Shown: positions 28,483 through 37,473 of the stretch, in pieces
Position numbering within the stretch: position 1 is the stretch's first letter
How the letters are laid out: each line of letters starts with the position of its first letter
Assembly (NCBI RefSeq): GCF_000739435.1
Contig: NZ_CP009159.1
Span: 496,001 to 560,000, forward strand
DNA: 64,000 bases
Direction: 5' to 3'
Origin: Actinobacillus suis ATCC 33415
Lineage (GTDB): Bacteria > Pseudomonadota > Gammaproteobacteria > Enterobacterales > Pasteurellaceae
Notes under the pieces: generated by a model
The model's input: the letters and a program-made list of their open reading frames with translations, nothing else
Told to the model about the DNA's origin: nothing
Databases searched by the model: none
Made by a program: the position numbers and the translations under genes

Positions 28483-28556
28483 CATACTGTATTCAGTATA
28501 AGTTTAAAAATATACTTTATGGCGTATTAAATATTATATATACTGTTGTCCGTATA
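28483..28556 (+). promoter_or_regulatory. hipBA operator region, three sites at 28-bp period
   Basis: Three inverted repeats of form TATAC-N8-GTATA occur: CATAC-N8-GTATA at 28483-28500, TATAC-N8-GTATT at 28511-28528, and TATAC-N8-GTATA at 28539-28556. Their starts are exactly 28 bases apart. E. coli HipB binds TATCC-N8-GGATA sites, so these are probable HipB operators with a different half-site. The last one abuts the hipB ribosome site. Confidence 0.8.
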
Positions 28557-28568
28557 AAAGGAGGTGTT

Positions 28569-28811
28569 ATGCTAATCAATGATCCTAATAGTTTAGCCGT
28601 TTACCTACGTGATATTCGTAAGCAGCAGAAACAATCACAAAAAATGATTGCTCAACGAGTCGGTTTGCGACAAGCAACGATTTCTACATTCGAGGCCCAG
28701 CCTGATAAAGTCACAATAGAAACGCTATTTAAAATAGTTCATTCTCTTGGTTTAGAAATTCATTTAGAAGAAAAGCATACGAATATGTTTAATAGGAGCG
28801 ATGAATGGTGA
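28569..28811 (+). CDS. hipB: HipB antitoxin / operator-binding repressor
   Basis: An 80-residue Cro/CI-type helix-turn-helix protein (AVYLRDIRKQQKQSQKMIA, then QRVGLRQATISTFEAQP as the recognition helix region). It neutralises the HipA kinase and represses its own operon. I took ATG 28569 because AAGGAGGTG (28558-28566) precedes it; longer in-frame starts run back into the operator region. Its last bases overlap the hipA start by 7 bases, indicating coupled translation, with the antitoxin first. Confidence 0.9.
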   Translation: MLINDPNSLAVYLRDIRKQQKQSQKMIAQRVGLRQATISTFEAQPDKVTIETLFKIVHSLGLEIHLEEKHTNMFNRSDEW

Positions 28812-30127
28812 AGTGTTTATGTGTGTTAATGAATGGGGAATTAGTTGGTTTTTTTGAGCGTACTATGTCCGGTTCGCATTTATTCCGTTATGCAGATGAG
28901 TGGTTTTTATCTCCAAATGTTAGACCTATTTCTCTTTCTATGCCATTAAGAAGGGAGGTTTATCAAGGTAAAGAAGTAATTAATTTTTTTGATAACTTAT
29001 TACCTGATCACCCTCAAGTTAGAGCTAGAATTGCTGCGCGATTTCAAGCTGAAACACAACAACCTTTTGAATTGTTAGCTAAGATTGGACGAGATGCAAC
29101 CGGAGCAATAACCCTATTAGAAGAAAACACAGAAATTCCCAATCATAAAGTTATTTATGCAACGGAATTAAACGAAAATGAACTTCATTCGTTATTATTA
29201 GGCTATCAGCAAAATGCACCACTTGGCATGTTGGATGAAGCACAAGATTTTCGAATTTCTATCGCAGGGGCTCAAGAAAAGACAGCATTATTATGGTATA
29301 ACGAACGTTGGCAATTACCCCATGGATTAACCCCAACGACACATATTATTAAATTACCGATAGGTAAAATACAAACACCTAAATATCAATTAGATCTGTC
29401 TCAAAGTGTAGACAACGAATTAATTTGTTTACGCTTATGTGCTGCCTTCGGTTTACCGACTGCAAATGTAAATTTATTAGAGGTCGGGGATGTGCGAGCA
29501 TTGGTTGTAGAACGGTTTGATCGTAAATTACATTCTTCAAATAAATATTTTTTACGCTTACCTTATGAAGATTTTTGCCAAGTATTCGGCTTAGCGCCAA
29601 CCCAAAAATATGAGAGTGATGGTGGTATCGGTATTCGACACATTATGGATAAACTTTTGTATTCCAGTCATACTTCGGATCGTGCACAATTCATGAAAAC
29701 CCAATTTTTATTTTGGGTGCTTGGAGCAATAGATGGGCATGCCAAAAACTTTTCTATTGCATTGAAGTCGCAGAGTCGTTATCACTTATCGCCAATTTAT
29801 GATGTTATATCGGCTTATCCAATGCTGGGAGGTAAAGGATGGCATCAGAGTGATTTGCAACTTGCGATGAGTCTGTATAGTACCCAAAAAGGTAAGAAAT
29901 GGAGTTGGCAAAAAATACGACCGGTACATTATCTGTCTACCGCTAAATCTGTCGGATTTAATCAGTTAGAAATGAAACATATTATTGAAGAGATTTCAGA
30001 TACGGCATTAAAAAAGTTAGATTTTGTAGCTGATAGGCTGCCAATAAATATTAATGAACAAGTAAGAGATCAAATTTTTAATGGAGTCAAAAAACAGATT
30101 GATAAAATCAAATTAGATAGGATTTAA
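28805..30127 (+). CDS. hipA: HipA serine/threonine kinase toxin
   Basis: A growth-arresting kinase of the HipA family; E. coli HipA phosphorylates glutamyl-tRNA synthetase. The 440 residues include the N-terminal subdomain (LCVLMNGELVGFF, FFDNLLPDHPQVRARIA) and the regulatory Ser loop and ATP region (FRISIAGAQEKTALL). Also present are the THIIKLP lysine strand, VERFDRK, the catalytic loop DGHAKNFSIAL and the metal-binding LSPIYDVISAYP. All key elements look intact, so the toxin is probably active. The start ATG overlaps the end of hipB, with AGGAG just upstream. Confidence 0.94.
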   Translation: MVKCLCVLMNGELVGFFERTMSGSHLFRYADEWFLSPNVRPISLSMPLRREVYQGKEVINFFDNLLPDHPQVRARIAARFQAETQQPFELLAKIGRDATGAITLLEENTEIPNHKVIYATELNENELHSLLLGYQQNAPLGMLDEAQDFRISIAGAQEKTALLWYNERWQLPHGLTPTTHIIKLPIGKIQTPKYQLDLSQSVDNELICLRLCAAFGLPTANVNLLEVGDVRALVVERFDRKLHSSNKYFLRLPYEDFCQVFGLAPTQKYESDGGIGIRHIMDKLLYSSHTSDRAQFMKTQFLFWVLGAIDGHAKNFSIALKSQSRYHLSPIYDVISAYPMLGGKGWHQSDLQLAMSLYSTQKGKKWSWQKIRPVHYLSTAKSVGFNQLEMKHIIEEISDTALKKLDFVADRLPININEQVRDQIFNGVKKQIDKIKLDRI

Positions 30128-30134
30128 TAAAAGA

Positions 30135-30158
30135 GCTACCGGTTGGTAGCCCTTATTT
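30135..30158 (+). terminator. Hairpin after hipA
   Basis: GCTACC-GGTT-GGTAGC (30135-30150) is followed by CCTTATTTTT, a weak T tract. It is a near-copy of the hairpin after recB. Confidence 0.6.
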
Positions 30159-30181
30159 TTGTAAAAAAGGAAAGAAATTCG

Positions 30182-30190
30182 ACCGCTTGT
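30182..30190 (-). repeat. Uptake signal core beside nupC stop
   Basis: ACCGCTTGT, the reverse complement of ACAAGCGGT, ends one base before the nupC stop codon. An AT-rich extension lies on its left. Confidence 0.65.
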
Positions 30191-31450
30191 TTAGCTTAAC
30201 GCGACACCGCTTAATTCAATAAAGAAGCCGGCGATAGTGGCACTCATTAAGTTTGCTAATGTACCGGCAATCACTGATTTTAAACCAAGACGGGCGATGT
30301 CAGAGCGGCGGTTTGGCGCCATACTACCGATACCACCGATAAGAATTGCGATCGCACTGAAGTTTGAGAAACCACATAAGGCAAAGGTAATAATCGCTTT
30401 GGTTTTGTCGGTTAACACCACAGCCGCATCCGGTTGTAAGTATTTGGCAAATTCTAAATAACCGACAAATTCGTTCACTGCTAATTTCATACCAATCATT
30501 TGGCCAGCAATACCGGCTTCTTCCCATGGTACACCGATTAAGTAAGCAACCGGTTTGAATAAGTAACCAAGTAGGACTTGTAAGGTTAAACCTTCAATAC
30601 CGAATGTATTACCTAAACCGCCAATTAGGCCGTTTAACAATGCAATCACCGCAATAAAGGCAATTAACATTGCACCAACGTTAAGTGCTAACATCATACC
30701 TGAACTTGCACCGTTTGCGAGTGCTTCCACCACATTGTGCGGTTGTTCAAGGTCAACACCTTCATCAATCGTATCTTTAAATTGCTCGGTTTGCGGATAC
30801 ATTAATTTCGCAAATAATAAACCGGCAGGTGCAGCCATAAATGATGCCGCAATGAGGTAAGTAAGCGGAACCCCCATACCTGCATAACCCGCCATCACTG
30901 AACCTGCGATAGATGCGGTACCACCACACATAATGGCGAATAATTCAGAGTCGGTCATTTTATTGATAAACGGTTTAACCACTAACGGTGCTTCTGTTTG
31001 ACCAACAAAGATATTTGCTGCTGCAGACATTGATTCCGCTTTAGATGTACCAAGCGCTTTTTGTAAGCCGCCACCTAAAATTTTGATCACCCATTGCATT
31101 ACACCGATGTAATACAACACAGAAATTAACGCAGAGAAGAAAATGATTACCGGTAATACTTTTACCGCAAAAATAAAGCCTAAATTACTCGGATCGGCTA
31201 AGTTACCGAAGACAAAAGCAATACCGTCATTACCGTAATTGATAACGTTACTGATACAGTTTGCCGCAGCTAATAATGCATTGCGACCTGCTGGCACGTA
31301 TAGAATAAGCGCAGCAAAACAGATTTGAATAGCTAACGCCCCAAATACGGTACGGAAGTTGATGGCTCGCCGGTTATTGGAAAAGAGTAAGCCTATTGCC
31401 AGTAACACGAAGATACCGATAACACTCATTAATGTACTCATACTAAACAC
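30191..31450 (-). CDS. nupC: NupC-type concentrative nucleoside transporter
   Basis: An inner-membrane nucleoside/H+ or Na+ symporter of the CNT family, 419 residues. It opens with helices and the N-terminal pattern [15 protein letters not shown]. It also has the family motifs [25 protein letters not shown] (ligand-binding Gln, Thr and Glu of the core) and [11 protein letters not shown], with [15 protein letters not shown] near the C-terminus. It is downstream of yjjI-yjjW on the same strand with a 30-base gap, so probably in one operon. That links nucleoside uptake to the unknown glycyl-radical enzyme. Confidence 0.93.
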   Translation of the reverse strand: MFSMSTLMSVIGIFVLLAIGLLFSNNRRAINFRTVFGALAIQICFAALILYVPAGRNALLAAANCISNVINYGNDGIAFVFGNLADPSNLGFIFAVKVLPVIIFFSALISVLYYIGVMQWVIKILGGGLQKALGTSKAESMSAAANIFVGQTEAPLVVKPFINKMTDSELFAIMCGGTASIAGSVMAGYAGMGVPLTYLIAASFMAAPAGLLFAKLMYPQTEQFKDTIDEGVDLEQPHNVVEALANGASSGMMLALNVGAMLIAFIAVIALLNGLIGGLGNTFGIEGLTLQVLLGYLFKPVAYLIGVPWEEAGIAGQMIGMKLAVNEFVGYLEFAKYLQPDAAVVLTDKTKAIITFALCGFSNFSAIAILIGGIGSMAPNRRSDIARLGLKSVIAGTLANLMSATIAGFFIELSGVALS

Positions 31451-31480
31451 CTCATAAAAAATTAAAAATAAAAAGTTAAA

Positions 31481-32278
31481 TTAATAAATCGTGACAATTT
31501 TGGTTATGCCGCATGCTTTTGCAAAAGCGGCTAATTCATCTGTTTGTTCAATCGTTGGAACAAACGGTTTAAGTCCTTCTTCATCCCGTGCGCCTTTGGT
31601 ATGTACTCGAATAATTTTTAGCAGCACATCAGGATAATCAGTGAGTAGCATTGCAACTTTTTTAATTAATGCTTTGGCATCAAAAAAGTCATTTACATAA
31701 ACCAATCTGACTTCTTCCACTTTACCAAGCGGTAATAATTTGGCTAAATTTTGCAAATTACGTTGCAGGTTTTCCGGTTTGATATGATTAATCGTTGGAA
31801 TGATTTGTTCCGGCACTTTCCCTTGCTGATTTTTGCGATCAAAGCAGAGTGTCTGTAAGCCTTCGCCGTCACCTTTTAGATCAAATAAAAATTTATCGGT
31901 AACCTGAATTAACGGCTCAATCGTTTCATAATCAAAAAAGCCACTACTATCTAAATAACAAGTCAGCCCTTGCTGTTTAAGCGTTTCGAATAACGGCACT
32001 AACTTTTTGTGATGGATAGTTGGTTCGCCGCCGGAAACCGTTACGCCTCGAATAAACGGCACGGCATCCATCACTTGCTCGTACAAGTATTGCAAGCTGA
32101 CTTGTTTTGCTTCCGGCGTATGACAGGGAATGGTTTCCGGATTATGGCAATACAGGCAATTTAGTTTGCAACCTTGTAGGAAAATGCTGGTGCGGTTACC
32201 TTGTCCTTCTACATTCGAGAACGGGATAATGCGGTGTAATGGCACCAGAATATCGGATAACGCCGGCATCTTATTCAT
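31481..32278 (-). CDS. yjjW: YjjW glycyl-radical enzyme activase
   Basis: A radical-SAM activating enzyme expected to install the glycyl radical on YjjI. It is 265 residues from ATG 32278. The CX3CX2C cluster motif is FLQGCKLNCLYCHNPE. GVTVSGGEPTIHHKK supplies the SAM-binding GGE, and DSSGF and FLFDLKG follow the usual activase order. Because it lacks the long ferredoxin insert it belongs with the short activases. The chosen ATG overlaps the yjjI stop by 8 bases (ATGAATAA); ATG 32269 is an alternative. The longer reading back to 32365 is only overlap with yjjI. Confidence 0.88.
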   Translation of the reverse strand: MNKMPALSDILVPLHRIIPFSNVEGQGNRTSIFLQGCKLNCLYCHNPETIPCHTPEAKQVSLQYLYEQVMDAVPFIRGVTVSGGEPTIHHKKLVPLFETLKQQGLTCYLDSSGFFDYETIEPLIQVTDKFLFDLKGDGEGLQTLCFDRKNQQGKVPEQIIPTINHIKPENLQRNLQNLAKLLPLGKVEEVRLVYVNDFFDAKALIKKVAMLLTDYPDVLLKIIRVHTKGARDEEGLKPFVPTIEQTDELAAFAKACGITKIVTIY

Positions 32279-33815
32279 TTGCGCTAACGTTTTCTTCATC
32301 TCGTAATTGACGGTCAAAGACCTTAGCACAATCATCCGTGCCTGCGCCGTACCAGGTGGTATCACGTAGCACCGCCTCTCCTTTGCGATAACGTTCTACT
32401 TCACTTTTCTTAACTAAGTAACCGGTAACACGAATTAAATCAGTATTTTTGAGATAAGTCGTGATATAGCGATAACCGTTGGCAAACGAACCGTCAATAA
32501 TATCGACTACCGCATCCAAATGGTCGGTATAGGTTTGGTCAAACGCAAATAAGTCGCCAGTTCCTGACGGGAAATATTTGTGGAATGGTGCCGATTGTTT
32601 TAAATGTGCCAATAAGGTTGGCTCTTCACCGACACGAATACGATGCGCCGGTGTATTCATTTTATCTTCGGCGTGATTACTTGCCCCAACTTGTGCGTGT
32701 AATAAGTATTGGTTATTGGTGCGTTCTACATATAAGCCTTGGTGTGCATCGTTGATTTCTTTCAACTTATCCATAATTAAGGTTGCAATTTCGTCGCCTC
32801 GTTTACTTTGGCCGAAGGTTTCGTTTAAGCCTTCTTTTTGTAAGAGGTGATTTGTCGCATCGGCTAAACCGACAATCGCAATCATACTGGTGAAATTCGT
32901 GCGTTTAATAAAGCCTTCTTTCACAAGGAAGTCGGTTTCAAAGAAATTACTTTCTTCCACAAGGAATTTATGACGTTTATCCATCGTTGAAAGGGCGAGT
33001 TTTGCTACTTTCGGCAACAACTCATTAACCATTTCATCTACACTGTTACAGGCACGACCGATAGTCCCTAAACGTAAGCGAGTTAGGGTATAAGCACCGC
33101 CGCACTCAGGTAAGGCGTTGTAACAACTTGCGATACCGTAGTCTTCACCTAAATCGGAAATGTAATAAGCATCGTTAGCAAAAGACGGTTTAGAAACCAG
33201 TAAGCAAGCTTTTGCGGCTAACTCGGCAAATTCACGAGAGGTTTTGCTTTTGTCATAACGAATACTCATATTTGGGGTCGGATTCTCAAGCTCAATCACC
33301 GCTTTAAGGATCAAGCGACCGGCTTTGGTATCATAAGGGCCGACATTTGCGTGGCAGAAAGAATCCGGTACGGTTTTATCAATATGATTTAAGAAACGTT
33401 TGATCTTGATATAGTCTTGTTCTTCATCGGTAATGAACGGATCGAGTAATACGTCTAAGCGACCGATATAAACCGGGTAGGTGGTAATAGACGGCACGTG
33501 AGAATAGATAATGAGTAAACCGTCTAATGCTTCATCAAGGGTGGTTGGCGGCGGTAAATCTAAAAATTTACAGCCTTTTTGGATATAAACATTATAATCC
33601 GGCAAAATGTAACGAGGACGATAAATGGCATAACCTTCATTAAGATCACAGATCATTTGGTTCTCGATATATTGCCATTCTTCTTCGGTGTAACCCAACA
33701 ATTCGGTAGGATTAAACAGACGTTCGGCAATGTTTCCGAGGATCATTAATTTTTGATGATAGGTGAGCGAATTTGATTTAACCGTATCTAAAATATCTTG
33801 TAATGAAGATTGCAT
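32271..33815 (-). CDS. yjjI: YjjI glycyl-radical enzyme of unknown substrate
   Basis: A 514-residue member of the DUF3029/YjjI family, related to pyruvate formate-lyase and anaerobic ribonucleotide reductase but with unknown substrate. The C-terminal radical loop reads DLIRVTGYLVKKSEVERYRKG, with Gly in RVTGYLV. The mid-protein sequence YGIASCYNALPECGGAYTLTRL carries candidate active-site Cys residues. It is made with its own activase (yjjW) and a nucleoside transporter, which hints at nucleoside or deoxyribose metabolism. The bond is contextual only. Activity requires anaerobiosis. Confidence 0.9.
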   Translation of the reverse strand: MQSSLQDILDTVKSNSLTYHQKLMILGNIAERLFNPTELLGYTEEEWQYIENQMICDLNEGYAIYRPRYILPDYNVYIQKGCKFLDLPPPTTLDEALDGLLIIYSHVPSITTYPVYIGRLDVLLDPFITDEEQDYIKIKRFLNHIDKTVPDSFCHANVGPYDTKAGRLILKAVIELENPTPNMSIRYDKSKTSREFAELAAKACLLVSKPSFANDAYYISDLGEDYGIASCYNALPECGGAYTLTRLRLGTIGRACNSVDEMVNELLPKVAKLALSTMDKRHKFLVEESNFFETDFLVKEGFIKRTNFTSMIAIVGLADATNHLLQKEGLNETFGQSKRGDEIATLIMDKLKEINDAHQGLYVERTNNQYLLHAQVGASNHAEDKMNTPAHRIRVGEEPTLLAHLKQSAPFHKYFPSGTGDLFAFDQTYTDHLDAVVDIIDGSFANGYRYITTYLKNTDLIRVTGYLVKKSEVERYRKGEAVLRDTTWYGAGTDDCAKVFDRQLRDEENVSANE

Positions 33816-33907
33816 ATTATAGCCTCAAGTGAATCAGAAGATTTGGGCTATATTGTACGGATTTGCTCAAAAAAATACTGTGAAATAGATCTCAATTTTC
33901 GATTTCG

Positions 33908-33949
33908 AAAAAAACAAAAGCACCAAAAATAGCTTATTTCTGGTGCTTT
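33908..33949 (-). terminator. Terminator after lnt
   Basis: AAAGCACCA (33917-33925) and TGGTGCTTT (33941-33949) pair, and on the minus strand a T-rich tail follows. An uptake core (33959-33967) sits between it and the lnt stop. Confidence 0.75.
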
Positions 33950-33967
33950 CTTCGACAAACAAGCGGT

Positions 33968-35479
33968 CTATTTCTTTCTAAATCTTGCAAAAGACAAGAT
34001 CAGACAAAATAGGCCTAGCGCATAAATTAGCCAGCTTCCAGTTTTAGCGAATAGGGTTTCGCCTTTAGTCAGCTGAATTTGGGCAGTTAATACATTCGCT
34101 TCAAATTGAGGAATCTGTTCGATAATTTCGCCTTTAGCGCTGATAACCGCTGTAATCCCGGTGTTTGCGGCACGGAGTAACGGTTTACCTAACTCAAGTG
34201 CGCGCATTCTTGCCATTTGGAAATGTTGCCAAGGACCGATAGAGGCACCAAACCAAGCATCGTTGGTAATTGTTAATAAATAATCCGATTGTTGCGCTTG
34301 TTGGTTTTGTTGCATTTGATGACCGAAAATTACCTCATAGCAAATCGCCATATTAAATTTACGATTTTTAGCGAAAAGCGGCTGTTGCACAAATTCGCCT
34401 TGCGATAAATTAATCGGCAGAATAAACACATCACGCATCCAATCCAATACCGATCCGAAAGGTACATATTCGCCAAACGGCACTAAATGGTGTTTGTTAT
34501 AACGCATGGTATTGTGCAAGTTATAGGGTTGCGATGGATTACCTAACACCACCGCACTATTAAATAATTGCTCGCTTTCGTCTTGGTAGAGTGTACCAAT
34601 AATTACTTCACTGCCTTTTTCTGCAGCAACTTGTTGAAGTTGACTAAGTAACGGATAAATTTGCGTTTCTAACGCCGGAATGGCTGATTCGGGTAATACA
34701 ATTACATCACTCTTACCTAATAATGGGCTGATTAAACGCTGATAGGTTTGTAACGTATAATCGAAATGTGCCGGATCCCATTTCATCTTTTGCTCAATAT
34801 TACCTTGTACAAGACTTACGTTAAGCGGTTGTTTTTGCTCATCAATTTGCACAAATGGAATAAATTTAGTTGTAAATGCTAATCCGCATAGTATTGCTAA
34901 GGTGGCAAGAGAAGCGGTCGTTTTTGTAGATTTTTTTACTAATAACACAAGGCAACCGCTTACAACCATCACAAAGAATGTGAGCCCTTCAACACCTAAC
35001 AGCGGTGCAATGCCGGCAAACGGACCGTCAATTTGCGTATAACCGAACTGTAGCCAAGGAAAGCCGGTAAAGACTACGCCACGCAGATATTCGGTAAAGG
35101 TAAAAATCGCCGCAAGTGCAAAAGGATTACGGATTTGAAAACGCTGGGCAATATAGCTGAATAGCAAATTATAAATAGCGAGGTAGCAAGCCAATAAAAA
35201 CACCGCGATATAGCTCACCACAAGCGGTACGCCACCGAATTGGGTCATACTGACGTGTACCCAATTTACCCCGACACAAAAACAACCGAGTGACCAAGCA
35301 AAAGTTGCCCAAAGTGCGGTTTTTCGCTGCGGAAGTATCGCTGCCCAAATTAAGCCTGCGGCGGAAAGGTAAATGAGTCCCCAAATATCAAAAGGGGAGT
35401 AGGCGAGTGTCCCAATGCCTCCGAGGACACTGGCAAGCAAACAAGCGGTTAAAATTGATGGATTTTTTACAAATTTCAT
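33968..35479 (-). CDS. lnt: Apolipoprotein N-acyltransferase
   Basis: Adds the third acyl chain to the N-terminal Cys of lipoproteins in the inner membrane. The 503 residues have about six N-terminal membrane helices. A periplasmic nitrilase domain follows, with the catalytic Glu in VVLPESAIPAL, the Lys in YNKHHLVPFGEYVPFG and the Cys in MAICYEVIFG, then a final C-terminal helix. It lies just downstream of corC, the conserved ybeX-lnt order. Two uptake cores occur within the coding sequence (35220-35228 and 35441-35449). Confidence 0.97.
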   Translation of the reverse strand: MKFVKNPSILTACLLASVLGGIGTLAYSPFDIWGLIYLSAAGLIWAAILPQRKTALWATFAWSLGCFCVGVNWVHVSMTQFGGVPLVVSYIAVFLLACYLAIYNLLFSYIAQRFQIRNPFALAAIFTFTEYLRGVVFTGFPWLQFGYTQIDGPFAGIAPLLGVEGLTFFVMVVSGCLVLLVKKSTKTTASLATLAILCGLAFTTKFIPFVQIDEQKQPLNVSLVQGNIEQKMKWDPAHFDYTLQTYQRLISPLLGKSDVIVLPESAIPALETQIYPLLSQLQQVAAEKGSEVIIGTLYQDESEQLFNSAVVLGNPSQPYNLHNTMRYNKHHLVPFGEYVPFGSVLDWMRDVFILPINLSQGEFVQQPLFAKNRKFNMAICYEVIFGHQMQQNQQAQQSDYLLTITNDAWFGASIGPWQHFQMARMRALELGKPLLRAANTGITAVISAKGEIIEQIPQFEANVLTAQIQLTKGETLFAKTGSWLIYALGLFCLILSFARFRKK

Positions 35480-35529
35480 TTGAGGTAGTTAGTTAAGTAA
35501 TTAAGAAATATGCTTAAGAGAAACAATAC

Positions 35530-35558
35530 AAACAAAAGGTGAGGATAAAACCTCACCT
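35530..35558 (-). terminator. Hairpin between corC and lnt
   Basis: AGGTGAGG (35537-35544), six bases and CCTCACCT (35551-35558), followed on the minus strand by TTTTGTTTG. It may reduce read-through from corC into lnt. Confidence 0.6.
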
Positions 35559-35577
35559 ATATATTATGCTTTGTTTA

Positions 35578-36468
35578 TTATTCTTCGTTGGTGACCAGCT
35601 GTTCCATTTTTTCCAGCTGTTCATCCGGTACGGTAACACGTAATTGAATCAGACGACGGCTATCGGCAGAAGTGACTTTAAAATCAATACCTTCTAATTG
35701 AATTTGTTCGCCTCGCTGTGGGAGATGTCCAAATGCCTGCATCACTAAACCGCCCACTGTATCCACTTCTTCATCGGTAAATTCAGTCGCAAAGGTTTCG
35801 TTGAATTTTTCAATATCAGTCAGTGCCGATACTGCATAAGTATGGCGAGAAAGCTGACGAATCGGCTCGATTTCTTCTTCATCAAATTCGTCTTCAATAT
35901 CGCCGACAATTTGTTCGAGAATATCTTCAATCGTAACTAAGCCCGATACCGCACCGAACTCGTCCACCACAATTGCCATATGAAAACGTTCCGAACGGAA
36001 TTCTTTTAACATTCGGTCAACGCGCTTACTTTCCGGCACAATAACCGCTGGGCGCAAGATAGCTTGCATATTAAACGGTTCGGAATCAGAACGTAGGTAT
36101 TTCAGCAAATCTTTTGCCAATAAAATACCCTGTACAGTATCTTTTCCATCATCTAGTATTACGGGAAAACGTGAGTGAGCCGATTCAATAATCAAATCCA
36201 CGCAGGCTTCGAGCGGTAAACTGGCATCAATATAAACAATTTGCGGGCGAGGGATCATAATATCACGTACACGAAGTTCGGAGATTTCCATTACCCCTTC
36301 AATCATTTCTTTGGTATCGCTATCAATCAATTCATTTTCAACCGAATCGCGAATAACTTCGACTAAATCTTCACGATTTTTAGGCTCGGATTGAAATAAA
36401 CCACTAAAAATAGAATGTAAAAACGATTTCTTATCTTGCGAATTCACGCTTTGCTGTTCATCACTCAT
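35578..36468 (-). CDS. corC: CorC/YbeX CBS-domain transporter-associated protein
   Basis: A cytoplasmic protein of the Mg2+/Co2+ efflux group, 296 residues. The order of parts is a short N-terminal acidic region, two CBS domains ([15 protein letters not shown] onward, and [17 protein letters not shown] to [17 protein letters not shown]) and a C-terminal CorC/HlyC domain ([16 protein letters not shown] to the end). No membrane DUF21 domain is present, so it is the YbeX form, not a CNNM transporter. Neighbouring lnt matches the conserved ybeX-lnt pair. Confidence 0.93.
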   Translation of the reverse strand: MSDEQQSVNSQDKKSFLHSIFSGLFQSEPKNREDLVEVIRDSVENELIDSDTKEMIEGVMEISELRVRDIMIPRPQIVYIDASLPLEACVDLIIESAHSRFPVILDDGKDTVQGILLAKDLLKYLRSDSEPFNMQAILRPAVIVPESKRVDRMLKEFRSERFHMAIVVDEFGAVSGLVTIEDILEQIVGDIEDEFDEEEIEPIRQLSRHTYAVSALTDIEKFNETFATEFTDEEVDTVGGLVMQAFGHLPQRGEQIQLEGIDFKVTSADSRRLIQLRVTVPDEQLEKMEQLVTNEE

Positions 36469-36640
36469 TGTATATTCTCTTGAAAAACGAAAGTTCTCTA
36501 CCTTTGATTAAAGGTGAGAGCAAGGCTAAAAATTATCATAAATTGAGGTGTTTGATAATAAAATTATTTCTATTTTACTTAAATTAGCATAGCATAAGAC
36601 GAGAAATTCTCATATTGATTCAATTTTAAGGAGCTTCTTA

Positions 36641-37243
36641 ATGAAATTAGCGAAGATTGCAGTTGCGGTTGCAACACTGGCGGTCAGTTCATTTTCTGTT
36701 GCCGGTACTTTAACTACATCGGATAGCGTAGAGTTATTAGCGTTTGATGGTCAGAAAGTAGCGAAAGGCACGGCAGGATTATCAATTGATAGTAAGGTAC
36801 ATCAGGTGGCTGTGAGTGTAGCTGATATTGTTGACGGCAGTTATTTCTCAATTGATCCGGTGATTCTAACATTCAACGGTACAGATGAAGATGCAAAAAT
36901 TGTTACACCAAAATTCACCTCACATTTTGCCGTAGATAAGTTTAGAAAAGAGCTAAATTTCAAAATAGAAACTGCATCAGGTAAAGAAATTGCTTACAAA
37001 CGTGATTTATTGAAAGGTGAAGGCTTTGCACCAAACTCTCGAGTTGAAGATAATCTTGCGAAATACAACGCAAGTAAAGCGGTTGCTTCAGTATCGAGTT
37101 TTGCTAATGCTGCTTTAGAATCAAAAGGTCAAATGGTGATTGAAACCGCCAACGTGAAAGAAGAACAACTACAGATTTTATTCAAAAAAGCGGATAAAGA
37201 AACACAAAAACGTTTCTTGGAATGGGCTAAAAAACAACAATAG
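36641..37243 (+). CDS. DUF2057 (YccT-like) periplasmic protein
   Basis: A 200-residue secreted protein of the UPF0319/DUF2057 family, function unknown. A Sec signal peptide (MKLAKIAVAVATLAVSSFSVA, residues 1-21, probable cut before GTL) is followed by the family-typical region LTTSDSVELLAFDGQKV. The middle has beta-rich sequence with TFNGTDEDAKIVTPKF, and the end is helical and charged (KKADKETQKRFLEWAKKQ). The ribosome site AAGGAG precedes the ATG. It is transcribed divergently from corC and has its own terminator. Confidence 0.85.
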   Translation: MKLAKIAVAVATLAVSSFSVAGTLTTSDSVELLAFDGQKVAKGTAGLSIDSKVHQVAVSVADIVDGSYFSIDPVILTFNGTDEDAKIVTPKFTSHFAVDKFRKELNFKIETASGKEIAYKRDLLKGEGFAPNSRVEDNLAKYNASKAVASVSSFANAALESKGQMVIETANVKEEQLQILFKKADKETQKRFLEWAKKQQ

Positions 37244-37261
37244 TTTTTATGAACAAAGCTC

Positions 37262-37292
37262 AAGCCTCAGCAGAAATGCTGGGGCTTTTTTT
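37262..37292 (+). terminator. Terminator after DUF2057 gene
   Basis: AAGCCTCAGCA (37262-37272), loop GAAA, TGCTGGGGCTT (37277-37287) with one G-T pair, then a T run. Confidence 0.85.
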
Positions 37293-37329
37293 ATAAAAAA
37301 TTTGAAGCGCATCACATTTTTATAACAAA

Positions 37330-37350
37330 AATGTGCGGAATGTCACAAAT
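37330..37350 (+). promoter_or_regulatory. Candidate CRP site upstream of glpF
   Basis: TGTGC-GGAATG-TCACA (37332-37347) matches TGTGA-N6-TCACA at nine of ten positions and is flanked by AAA and AATTT. It sits about 125 bases upstream of glpF and agrees with catabolite control of glycerol use. Confidence 0.5.
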
Positions 37351-37397
37351 TTACATTTTCCCGTTTGCGAAAAAAGTTCGTTTTTATATAGTGCGCT

Positions 37398-37413
37398 ACG
37401 AAAACGTTTGCGT
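37398..37413 (-). promoter_or_regulatory. PurR-type operator upstream of glpFK
   Basis: On the minus strand ACGCAAACGTTTTCGT fits the PurR consensus ANGCAANCGNTTNCNT at every fixed position. It lies just after a possible promoter TTGCGA-N16-TATAGT. LacI-family proteins share such sites, so another family member could be the binder. Confidence 0.55.
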
Positions 37414-37473
37414 TTTCAAACATTTATATGCTTATCTCATTATTCCGTTTAATGTGTCCATAAGGGGGACGAT

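Noticed and set aside
27928..28485. 185-residue minus-strand ORF opposite the end of recB
   Set aside because: It lies antisense to conserved RecB nuclease codons, and its start falls in the recB terminator.
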